From NCBI GenBank assembly GCA_031257955.1, contig JAIRNQ010000329.1, positions 1-6,485 on the forward strand: 6,485 nt of DNA, in the 5' to 3' direction. Numbering within the stretch: position 1 is the first letter of the stretch; every line of letters starts with the position of its first letter. A program made the translations under genes and the position numbers. The notes under the pieces were generated by a model. It was not told the origin of the DNA and ran no database searches. It was given only the letters and a program-made list of their open reading frames with translations. This DNA comes from Deltaproteobacteria bacterium (GTDB lineage Bacteria; Desulfobacterota; Desulfarculia; Adiutricales; Adiutricaceae). Positions 1 through 6,242 of the stretch are shown one piece after another.

Positions 1-552
1 GCCGATCTGGGGCCACGCCTTAAGGGGGAGCTTGAGGCCAGGCCCGGCCAAGCCTACGCCGTCTTTGGTCACAGTTTAGGGGGTTTATTGGGCTATTTAC
101 TGACCTCTAACCTTCCGGATAACTTGGCCCCCAAGCACCTATTCTTGTCCAGTACTTGCGTCCCCGGTCTTATGCCGGTGGGCCGCGACTTTATAGACAT
201 GGAGGCCGAGGAACTTTTCAGGGCCTCCAATGAGCGCTTTGGGACCATAAATAACGGTATGGGCGACAGCCCCGAGCTGATAGAACTCTTCGCCCCCGTC
301 TTGAGAAACGATCTGGCCGCGGTCATAAACCAAAATTACGACCCCTGGCCCCATTCCCATATACCGGTCACCGTCTTCTACTCGGACAACGATATCGTCA
401 ACGGCTTGGACATGGCCAAATGGCAACGATACTTTAGCCAACCGATTGAGATAATGCCCCGGCAAGGCAGTCATTTCCACGCCTTGGAAAACCCGGACCC
501 CATAGTCCGCAGTATTATTGAGACGCTTTCGGCGGCGTCGGCCTGGGCCTAA
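1..552 (+). CDS. Type II thioesterase (alpha/beta hydrolase, GrsT/RifR family), N-terminus outside window
   Basis: The frame is open from base 1 to a TAA at 550-552, giving 183 residues with no start codon, so the gene is cut by the window edge. The nucleophile elbow GHSLGG is at visible residues 23-28 with Ser25 as nucleophile. The segment FYSDND (residues 126-131) supplies the likely catalytic Asp131, and QGSHFH (156-161) the catalytic His158, in the order and spacing of type II thioesterases. Known members have about 240-250 residues with the elbow near residue 95-100, so roughly 70 residues are missing. Family members hydrolyse wrong or stalled acyl groups from carrier proteins of polyketide or non-ribosomal peptide synthases in the cytoplasm; that role here is inferred. 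The last 11 codons and the stop lie in a tandem repeat that recurs downstream, so the exact C-terminus may be repeat-derived. Another alpha/beta hydrolase is possible but fits less well. Confidence 0.88.
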   Translation, partial: ADLGPRLKGELEARPGQAYAVFGHSLGGLLGYLLTSNLPDNLAPKHLFLSSTCVPGLMPVGRDFIDMEAEELFRASNERFGTINNGMGDSPELIELFAPVLRNDLAAVINQNYDPWPHSHIPVTVFYSDNDIVNGLDMAKWQRYFSQPIEIMPRQGSHFHALENPDPIVRSIIETLSAASAWA

Positions 553-690
553 GTCGAAAGCCTCGAGCCCTTCGAGCCAGATCCGATATGGCCTACGTAT
601 TACATTGAGACGCTTTCGGCGGCGTCGGCCTGGGCCTAAGTCGCCAACCATGATCCCTTCGAGCCAGATCCGATATGACCAAAACCATGA
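517..690. repeat. 87-bp tandem duplication across the thioesterase 3' end
   Basis: Two units lie head to tail, 517-603 and 604-690. Each has a 40-base block that is identical in both (517-556 and 604-643), an 11-base spacer that differs (557-567 and 644-654), a 23-base identical block (568-590 and 655-677) and a 13-base diverged end. The offset of 87 equals 29 codons, so the second unit repeats the codons for IETLSAASAWA plus TAA in the same frame, at 604-639. The 40-base block carries a 5-bp inverted repeat GACGC/GCGTC (522-526 and 535-539). The first spacer also forms CTCGA/TCGAG (562-566 and 572-576), which the second unit lacks. Confidence 0.93.
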
Positions 691-710
691 GACCCTTGGC
701 AAACCTCTTT

Positions 711-714
711 GGAG
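711..714 (+). promoter_or_regulatory. Ribosome binding site GGAG for the small membrane protein
   Basis: GGAG lies 8 bases before the ATG at 723. The in-frame upstream ATGs at 675 and 687 have no comparable site; the one at 675 lies at the end of the 87-bp repeat. This favours 723 as the start. Confidence 0.6.
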
Positions 715-722
715 CCTTAGCC

Positions 723-1244
723 ATGTTTAAAAATAAAATAACCCTCAGAAAAGTGCTGTTCTTTTCCCCAACGATAATAATCATACTAATATGTGCGGCC
801 ATTTTGTTAAGCTTATTAGACAATACCGATCCCGGTGAATATAACGTGGCCAGCAAGCAATTGCTTAACGATGGTTTTGAATTTTACTCAACCAAAGTCT
901 ACCCCTCGAACTTAGCCAAACCGCTAAACGATATCGTTAGAAAGCGAGTCGCTTGCTACGGCACCTTCGCGCAGAACCGACTCAAGGGGGATTGTAGAAA
1001 GGAATATTTACTTTCCCTCCTGAGCTTAGGCAGCGTTAGTATTGTTGAGTCAGCGCCGAATATTGGCTCATTTCTGAACTCGGTAGGCTATTGCCCTATA
1101 ATTTATAGCATTTGCCGTGGAAAAGGCTTTGATACTGTGGATTGTGAGATAATCGAGGCTAAATGCTTAGACGATTTTTTTGATCAATTTTGGCGTGGTT
1201 CCCCATATAACCAAAGTTTGTTCGAAGGGGAAAGTAAACAATAA
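723..1244 (+). CDS. Hypothetical single-pass membrane protein with cysteine-rich outer domain
   Basis: I do not recognise this family. From the ATG at 723 it encodes 173 residues. A basic N-terminus (K3, K5, R9, K10) precedes one hydrophobic helix at about 12-32, so the rest probably faces the periplasm (positive-inside rule). Cys24 is in the helix but is not preceded by a lipobox. The outer part holds six cysteines (78, 91, 124, 131, 141, 148), an even number that would suit three disulfides, and an acidic C-terminal part (148-172). The DNA is about 42% GC over 721-1200, well below the flanking genes, with many TTA, ATA and AGA codons, which suggests a separate origin. It starts 170 bases after the thioesterase stop and 288 bases precede the next gene, so it may be its own transcription unit. 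No catalytic motif is visible. A start at 675 would add 16 residues read partly from the repeat. Confidence 0.65.
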   Translation: MFKNKITLRKVLFFSPTIIIILICAAILLSLLDNTDPGEYNVASKQLLNDGFEFYSTKVYPSNLAKPLNDIVRKRVACYGTFAQNRLKGDCRKEYLLSLLSLGSVSIVESAPNIGSFLNSVGYCPIIYSICRGKGFDTVDCEIIEAKCLDDFFDQFWRGSPYNQSLFEGESKQ

Positions 1245-1265
1245 TCAAGGTATAAAAACACCTGC

Positions 1266-1311
1266 TTTTAGCTAGCATAGTTCGATAACAGCCTATAACT
1301 ACAAGCTAAAA
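1266..1311. repeat. Inverted repeat after the small membrane protein gene
   Basis: TTTTAGCT at 1266-1273 is the exact reverse complement of AGCTAAAA at 1304-1311. Inside the 30-base loop, AGTT (1279-1282) can also pair with AACT (1297-1300). It begins 21 bases after the stop at 1244 and could act as a weak terminator or a protein binding site, but it is AT-rich, has a long loop and is not followed by a clean T-run. In such AT-rich DNA it could be chance. Confidence 0.3.
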
Positions 1312-1519
1312 TTTTAACTCTCAATCAACTTTAGTGGTTTTTACTGGTCTATCAACAATAATTTAGAAATTTAAGGCCACCACGATGCAGTTTCAATTAT
1401 TCATAAACTAACAAATTATCATAATTTACTTTTTCTTGGTTAAGTAACTAATCAAAATTATGCCTGTTAGTATTATGTTTCTATCCAAGTGATTTTGACA
1501 CATTGGCTCTTGTCCTATC

Positions 1520-1523
1520 GAGG
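1520..1523 (+). promoter_or_regulatory. Ribosome binding site GAGG for the adaptor gene
   Basis: GAGG stands 9 bases before the ATG at 1533. An in-frame TTG at 1503 would lie upstream of this site and has no site of its own, so 1533 is taken as the start. Confidence 0.65.
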
Positions 1524-1532
1524 TTAGGTCAT

Positions 1533-2888
1533 ATGAAGTTAAATATCGTAAACAACCTGCCCCCACTGCGACCCCCTCGCCTAGTGCCCACTCCCGCCTG
1601 CCCCTCTCGCCTGGGGCGATTAGGCGCGTTTTTTCTCCTCGTTTGGGCCTTGTGCGCTGGGCTGGCCGAAGCCCAGGCGCCAAAAGTCGGGGTCGCGACT
1701 TTCAGCCCGACCGACTTCCCCATCGTGAACCAATACGTGGGTCTGGTCCAAGGCAACAGGCAAGTCACCGTCGCGACGGAAATCGCCGGCCGGGTCTTAA
1801 GGGTCAACTTTGACGAGGGTTCATGGGTAGAGCGGGGTAAGATCCTCTACGAGATTGACAGCCAAACGGCCGCCCCAAGGGTCCAGGGGGCCCAGGTGGC
1901 CGTGGACGACGCGCGGCTAAAGCTCGATTTCGCGACCGAGCATTTGGCCAGGTTAGAGAACTTGTTCTCCAAAGGCGCCATCGCCAAGGACGAGTTCGAG
2001 TCCGCCAAGACGGCGCGGGAGGGTGCCTTAAACCAACTCAACGCGGCCAACGCCGTCTTGGACGAGATCAAAGCTCAAGCCGATCTTACCCAGATCAAGG
2101 CCCCCATCGATGGTTACGTCGGCCTGTCGTTAAAACGGGAAGGCGATTTGGTGGCCCCGGGCGATCCATCCTCGGCGGCCATGACCACGGTCGAGGACGT
2201 GAACAATGTCAAGGTTACCTTCTACATCCCCGAAAACCACGTCCGCCGCTACCGCGACCTTAGCGAGGACTTCGGCGTCGACCTGGACGGGCCTTACGAG
2301 ACCTCGTTAGACTTAGGCGACGGTAAGATCTATCCCCATTACGGGGTTTTGGAATACGGGGGCGGTCGGGTGGATCCCAAGACCGGGGTCGTGCTGGCCA
2401 GGGCGGCCTTTCCTAACCCCGATCTTTATCTTTTCAGCGGCCAGATAGTCAGAATCAACGTCACGATTATGATCCTGCCGGGTGTCTTGGCCATACCCCA
2501 GACCGCCTTTATCCACGATCCCAAGGGCCTGACCCTAGCGGTGGTAGGCCAGGACGGAATCGTCGAATTTAGGCCGGTCAAGGCCTTGGGGCCCATCAAT
2601 ACTTACTTTATCTTACGAGACTCCGAGACTCTCAAGGAAGGCGAGGCCGTGATCGTGGAGGGCCTCTCGAAAGTCTGGCCCGGCCAGAAGGTGGACGTTG
2701 AACCCGTTGAATTAGCCTCTAGCCGGCCCAACGTCGTCCCCGGAGAGCCCAGTGCCGCCGCTCCCGACGCGTCCAGCGACGCCCCCGGAGAGGCCAGCGC
2801 CGCTACCGAAGCGCCCGGTACCGAGCCCGCAACGCCCAGTGCCGCCGCTCCCGAAGAGCCCAATGTTGAACCTAGCGAGGGCTCCTAG
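1533..2888 (+). CDS. RND efflux periplasmic adaptor (AcrA/MexA-type membrane fusion protein)
   Basis: This 451-residue protein should join the RND pump to an outer-membrane channel. A long N-region leads to a hydrophobic core (31-44) and a likely signal peptidase I site after AEA (45-47). No lipobox cysteine follows, so it is probably not a lipoprotein. The first lipoyl half (about 79-110, with EIAGRV and EGSWVERG) precedes an alpha-helical hairpin (about 113-185) with tip R140-x3-L144, then the second lipoyl half (TQIKAPIDGYVG, 186-197). Beta-barrel and membrane-proximal domains run to about 393 and contain IPQTAF and VIVEGLSKVWPGQKV. The position that is Ser in the common RxxxLxxxxxxS channel-contact motif is Ala151. 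Residues 394-451 are an unusual Ala/Pro/Glu/Ser tail of degenerate repeats. The pump gene follows after 74 bases, as in acrAB-type operons. The family assignment is firm; the substrate is unknown. Confidence 0.95.
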   Translation: MKLNIVNNLPPLRPPRLVPTPACPSRLGRLGAFFLLVWALCAGLAEAQAPKVGVATFSPTDFPIVNQYVGLVQGNRQVTVATEIAGRVLRVNFDEGSWVERGKILYEIDSQTAAPRVQGAQVAVDDARLKLDFATEHLARLENLFSKGAIAKDEFESAKTAREGALNQLNAANAVLDEIKAQADLTQIKAPIDGYVGLSLKREGDLVAPGDPSSAAMTTVEDVNNVKVTFYIPENHVRRYRDLSEDFGVDLDGPYETSLDLGDGKIYPHYGVLEYGGGRVDPKTGVVLARAAFPNPDLYLFSGQIVRINVTIMILPGVLAIPQTAFIHDPKGLTLAVVGQDGIVEFRPVKALGPINTYFILRDSETLKEGEAVIVEGLSKVWPGQKVDVEPVELASSRPNVVPGEPSAAAPDASSDAPGEASAATEAPGTEPATPSAAAPEEPNVEPSEGS

Positions 2889-2930
2889 GCCGTCGCCAGG
2901 GAGCGCTCCAACGTTAACCTTGGCGGGTCC
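2727..2930 (+). repeat. Degenerate coding repeats in the adaptor tail, continuing past the stop
   Basis: The tail contains three related segments: GEPSAAAP, GEASAATEAP and ATPSAAAP, spaced 15 and 14 codons apart. A 21-base block at 2747-2767 recurs exactly at 2834-2854. A second motif reads PNVVPGEP (codons from 2727), PNVEPSEGS (from 2859) and, after the TAG, SNVNLGGSG in the same frame (from 2907). The matching bases are CCCAACGTC, CCCAATGTT and TCCAACGTT. Slippage or unequal recombination in a GC-rich low-complexity stretch is the likely source. Confidence 0.7.
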
Positions 2931-2962
2931 GGGTTAGGCCGCGGGGAAGGAAGTGAGTTAAG
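2889..2962 (+). other. Operon spacer that stays open in the adaptor frame up to the pump start
   Basis: After the TAG at 2886-2888 the adaptor frame has 25 sense codons and then a TGA at 2964-2966. That TGA overlaps the pump's GTG start (2963-2965) as GTGA, a typical start-stop overlap of coupled genes. GGAGCGCTCC at 2900-2909 is a perfect 10-base palindrome. TAACC/GGTTA (2915-2919 and 2932-2936) could form a short stem ahead of the pump's ribosome binding site. Neither looks like a terminator, so the two genes are probably cotranscribed. Confidence 0.5.
2947..2953 (+). promoter_or_regulatory. Ribosome binding site AAGGAAG for the pump gene
   Basis: A purine-rich AAGGAAG ends 9 bases before the GTG at 2963. 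No in-frame ATG lies near the expected N-terminus, and GTG puts the first membrane helix at the usual position for the family, so the GTG start is preferred. Confidence 0.75.
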
Positions 2963-5900
2963 GTGAACCCACAATCCAAAAACCTTTATTTCGCCCTAAA
3001 GCGCCCAATACTCTCTGGGCTATTACCGATTTTGATCCTGGCCATGGGTTTGCTGTCTATGGTCAGATTGCCCATAAACCAATACCCCGATCTGGTTCCG
3101 CCTTCGGTTTCGGTGTCGGCCGTCTTTCCCGGGGCCTCACCCGACGTCATCTCCGATTTGGTGGCCAAACCTTTGGAACAGGCTTTGGGGGGACTGCCAA
3201 ACCTCTGGTATACCCTTTCGACCAGTTCGGCCAGCGGTCTTATGACTTTGGTGGTTACCTTCGAACTCGGTTTGGACTCCGAGACGGCCACGACTCGGGT
3301 CAACCAAAAAGTCCAATCGGCCATGGCGGAACTCCCCGAGGAAGTCAGACGCCAAGGTGTAACCGTCTCCTCCGGGAACGGCAGTTTGCTGCAGATCGTC
3401 ACCTTGGCCTCCACCGACGGTCGTTACGACAGTTTGTTCCTCAACGATTACATCGTCAGAAATATCTTGGACAACCTTCGGCGGGTGAACGGGATCGCCT
3501 CGGTCGAACTCCTAATCCCCGAGGAAAGGGCTCTTCGGATTTGGTTCGATCCGGCCAGGCTGGCCGTGGCCGGCCTGACGGCCGGGGATCTCGTCGCTGC
3601 CATACGGGAACAAAACTCCCAGTTGGCCGCTGGCTCCTTCGGCCTAGAGCCAGCCCCCGGAGGTGGTGGGTTAACTTGGTTGACAAATACCGGCGATCGG
3701 TTTGACAGCCCCGAGCAATTCGCCGATATCATCGTCAGGGTTGGACCGGAAGGGCAACTGGCCCGACTGGGAGATCTGGCCCAGGTTACCTTGGGCGCGG
3801 CCGACTACAGCGTTAGGGCTAGGCTGGACGGAAACCCGGTCGCGGGTGTCAGCGTGAGTCTCATGACGGGGGCCAACGCCCTGGATGTGGCCGATAACGT
3901 AAGGGCCATCATGGACGAGGCCGCGAAGAACTTTCCCCATTCGGTTGAATACGCCATACCTTACGACGTGACCAAATTCGTGAAACTGTCCATTGAGGAA
4001 GTCTACCATACCCTCCTAGAAGCCTTGGTTTTGGTGGTCTTGGTCATATTCGCCTTTCTCCATCGCTTAAAGGCCACCCTTATCCCCGCCGTGACCGTGC
4101 CCATATCCATTGTGGGCGCCATGGTCGGCCTCTACGCCTTGGGTTTTTCCATCAATCTTTTAACTCTTTTCGCCCTTGTCCTGTCGATAGGAATCGTGGT
4201 CGACGACGCCATCGTGGTCCTGGAAAACGCCGAGAGGATACACTCTTATGGCGACACCACCGTGAAACAGGCGGTAAACCAAGCGATGGCCGAAGTGGCC
4301 TCCCCAATCATAGCTATCGTTTTGGTCTTAGCCGCGGTTTTCATTCCCCTGTCTTTCGTCGGTGGGCTGACCGGCGAGATGTTTAAGCAGTTCGGCCTAA
4401 CCATAGCCCTGTCGGTGGCCATCTCGGGCCTGTTGGCCTTGACTTTGACCCCTATAATGTGCGTAAAACTCATGGGTCAAGATAAAAAGCCAGGCCGGGT
4501 GGCCCTTTTTATCGAGAACATTTTCGAGTGGCCTTTCGCCAAGGTGACCTGGCTCTACTTGGTTCTGGTCCAGTTTTTCCTCAAGAGAATATATCTGGCT
4601 TTGGTCCTGGTCTTGGTCTCTTTCGCGGCTTTGTTTTTCCTTTTCAGAGCCGCGCCCCAGGGTTTGGTTCCGGAGGAGGACCAGGGTTACCTGATTACCA
4701 TGGCCCAGTTACCGGACGGGGCCTCAATGCCCCGGACCGACGGTGTCCTAAACCGGATTTCCGACCGGCTGGGACAAAACCCCAACGTCGAAACCATCCT
4801 GACTATCGCCGGGCTGGATCTCTTGGGTGGGACCGGCTCCAAGGGCGACACTGGGGTGGCCTTTGTCATCCTTAAGGATTGGGACCAAAGGAAAACGCCG
4901 GACTCGTCGGCCAACGCGCTGGCCTCGGCGATCTTCCAGGAAAATGCCCAAGGCGCGGAAGGGTTCGTGGCCGCCTTTAACCCACCGGCCATAATTGGTC
5001 TGGGCACCGTGGGCGGCCTAGCCGGCTATTTGATGGCGCCGGAAGGCGCCAAACCGGAAGAGATCGTCTTGGAGGCCGGCAAATTCGCCAGGGCCGTCTC
5101 CGAGAACCCGGTTCTCCTGGGCTTAAGCCCGAATTTGTCCATCTCCACCCCGACCGTCGCTTTGGAATTGGATATCGACAAGACCAAACTAATGGGAGTC
5201 TCGCCGACCGACGTCTACCAAACTCTGGCCGCCGGGCTTTCGGGCGTTTACGTCAATGACTTCGTCTATGAAGGCCGGACCTATCGGGTCATCCTTCAGA
5301 GCGACTCAAAATACAGGGAAAAGCCGGACGACCTGGACCAATATCTCGTCAAGAGCCAAAACGGCTCGATGGTCCCCTTGTCCGTTCTGATCGACCGAAA
5401 GATCTCGGCCGGGCCGTTTAGCCTGAACCGGTTCAACTCCCGTCCCGCCGCCGGGTTCTCGGCCAGGGCGGCCGAAGGTCGCTCCAATCTTGAGGCCATC
5501 GCCGCCGTTGAGGAAGTGGCCGCCGAGGTCCTACCCGATGGCTGGGGGATTGGCTGGAGCGGGAGCTCGTTTCAAGAAAAGGTGGGCGGGGGCACCAATT
5601 ACCTGGCCCTTCTTTTGGCCTTGGGCTTGGTTTATCTAATCCTGGCCGTCCAATACGAAAACTTGATCCTCCCGTTGGTGGTCCTTTTTTCCACCCCTTT
5701 CTCGCTGATCGGGGCCATCGCCTCAGTCCTCCTGATGGGAGCGGAAAATGACGTTTACGTCCAGGTCTCCATGGTCACCCTTCTGGGACTCTCGGTAAAA
5801 AACGCCATACTGGTGGTGGAGTTCGCCTATGACGAACAGAAAAAAGGCCAAGACGCCTTCTCCTCCGCCCTGGAGGCGGCCCAAAAACGTTTCCGGCCCA

Positions 5901-6118
5901 TTGTCATTACCTCCCTGGCATTTATCCTGGGCAGCCTGCCACTTTTCCTGGCCACGGGCGCCGGGGCCGCCGCCAGGGTAGCCTTGGGCGGAAGCGTCAT
6001 TGGCGGCATGGTTTTGGGCACCGTCGCCGCCCCCATTCTTGTCCCGGCCATGTACACTTTTTTTATGAAAAATTTCCAGCCCAAGACGAGCCTACCCACT
6101 GAGACGGAAACGGCCTAA
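2963..6118 (+). CDS. RND multidrug-type efflux pump, HAE1 family (AcrB/MexB-like inner-membrane transporter)
   Basis: This 1051-residue protein matches the family's usual length (AcrB has 1049) and should work as a proton-driven trimer exporting hydrophobic compounds. TM1 is at about 16-36, followed by the first periplasmic porter half with VFPGASPDVI. TM2-6 (about 350-500) contain IVVDDAIVVLEN with the proton-relay pair Asp414/Asp415. TM7 is at about 544-561 and the second porter half at about 562-875, with GLVPEEDQGY and LKDW. TM8-12 fill the C-terminus. Lys946 (GLSVKNAILVVEF), Arg976 in RFRP and Thr983 match the remaining relay residues, so the pump looks active. Phenylalanines of the AcrB deep pocket are mostly Leu here (142, 184, 613, 618, 620), and the switch loop is three residues longer and glycine-rich, so substrates probably differ from AcrB. 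It follows the adaptor gene in one operon; no outer-membrane channel gene is in the window. Confidence 0.96.
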   Translation: MNPQSKNLYFALKRPILSGLLPILILAMGLLSMVRLPINQYPDLVPPSVSVSAVFPGASPDVISDLVAKPLEQALGGLPNLWYTLSTSSASGLMTLVVTFELGLDSETATTRVNQKVQSAMAELPEEVRRQGVTVSSGNGSLLQIVTLASTDGRYDSLFLNDYIVRNILDNLRRVNGIASVELLIPEERALRIWFDPARLAVAGLTAGDLVAAIREQNSQLAAGSFGLEPAPGGGGLTWLTNTGDRFDSPEQFADIIVRVGPEGQLARLGDLAQVTLGAADYSVRARLDGNPVAGVSVSLMTGANALDVADNVRAIMDEAAKNFPHSVEYAIPYDVTKFVKLSIEEVYHTLLEALVLVVLVIFAFLHRLKATLIPAVTVPISIVGAMVGLYALGFSINLLTLFALVLSIGIVVDDAIVVLENAERIHSYGDTTVKQAVNQAMAEVASPIIAIVLVLAAVFIPLSFVGGLTGEMFKQFGLTIALSVAISGLLALTLTPIMCVKLMGQDKKPGRVALFIENIFEWPFAKVTWLYLVLVQFFLKRIYLALVLVLVSFAALFFLFRAAPQGLVPEEDQGYLITMAQLPDGASMPRTDGVLNRISDRLGQNPNVETILTIAGLDLLGGTGSKGDTGVAFVILKDWDQRKTPDSSANALASAIFQENAQGAEGFVAAFNPPAIIGLGTVGGLAGYLMAPEGAKPEEIVLEAGKFARAVSENPVLLGLSPNLSISTPTVALELDIDKTKLMGVSPTDVYQTLAAGLSGVYVNDFVYEGRTYRVILQSDSKYREKPDDLDQYLVKSQNGSMVPLSVLIDRKISAGPFSLNRFNSRPAAGFSARAAEGRSNLEAIAAVEEVAAEVLPDGWGIGWSGSSFQEKVGGGTNYLALLLALGLVYLILAVQYENLILPLVVLFSTPFSLIGAIASVLLMGAENDVYVQVSMVTLLGLSVKNAILVVEFAYDEQKKGQDAFSSALEAAQKRFRPIVITSLAFILGSLPLFLATGAGAAARVALGGSVIGGMVLGTVAAPILVPAMYTFFMKNFQPKTSLPTETETA

Positions 6119-6149
6119 GCGGACAAGGCCCGCCCAAAACCGCCTGAAC

Positions 6150-6178
6150 GCCCCCGAGACGCCGAGCCTCTCGGGGGC
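6150..6178 (+). terminator. GC-rich hairpin, candidate terminator of the efflux operon
   Basis: GCCCCCGAGA (6150-6159) pairs perfectly over 10 bp with TCTCGGGGGC (6169-6178) around a 9-base loop, 31 bases after the pump's stop codon. No T-run follows, so it is not a classic intrinsic terminator. It could protect the mRNA 3' end or act with Rho. Confidence 0.5.
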
Positions 6179-6198
6179 CAGGGGCGCAGACCCATCAT

Positions 6199-6242
6199 CC
6201 AGTTCCGGCCCAGCTCCATTCCAGCTCCGTTCCAACCCCAGT
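6199..6242 (+). repeat. Four-unit 11-bp tandem repeat
   Basis: Four consecutive 11-base units start with CCA: CCAGTTCCGGC (6199-6209), CCAGCTCCATT (6210-6220), CCAGCTCCGTT (6221-6231) and CCAACCCCAGT (6232-6242). The middle two differ at one base. The last unit runs into the first long repeat copy. Confidence 0.6.

Larger units (their letters stand above)
1245..1532. other. AT-rich gene-free region upstream of the efflux operon
   Basis: No coding frame of note is present on either strand. Hand count over 1261-1500 gives 70 G+C in 240 bases (29%), against about 60% or more in the operon that follows. This is the natural place for the efflux operon promoter. A perfect TTGACA is at 1495-1500, but no good -10 box stands 16-18 bases after it, and such a promoter would start transcription inside the ribosome binding site. 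TATTAT at 1471-1476 resembles a -10 box but lacks a convincing -35. An imperfect dyad GTTA-AG-TAAC at 1439-1448 could be an operator; this is weak. No divergent regulator gene is present. Confidence 0.6.

Noticed and set aside
139..702. 187-residue minus-strand frame opposite the thioesterase
   Set aside because: It is antisense to a gene with a full catalytic triad. Its length comes from the 87-base repeat being a multiple of three, and it has an Arg-rich repeated segment with no recognisable domain.
675..722. Earlier start of the small membrane protein at ATG 675 or 687
   Set aside because: The added residues come partly from the repeat, no ribosome binding site precedes them, and GGAG at 711-714 fits the ATG at 723.
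518..730. 70-residue Arg-rich plus-strand frame over the 87-base repeat
   Set aside because: It is a shifted-frame reading of the repeat (LRRFRRRRPGPKS twice) with no ribosome binding site, and it overlaps the thioesterase end and the start of the next gene.
736..800. Small membrane protein as a lipoprotein
   Set aside because: Cys24 lies within the hydrophobic helix and is preceded by Ile, not Gly, Ala or Ser, so there is no lipobox.
1495..1521. Sigma-70 promoter with TTGACA at 1495
   Set aside because: The best -10 candidate, TATCGA at 1516-1521, matches only half of the consensus at a 15-base spacing and would start transcription within the ribosome binding site.
1503..1532. TTG start of the adaptor at 1503
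   Set aside because: It has no ribosome binding site and would place the true site GAGG (1520-1523) inside the gene.
2752..2937. 61-residue Pro/Arg-rich frame over the adaptor tail
   Set aside because: Shifted-frame reading of the GC-rich repeat tail, without its own ribosome binding site.
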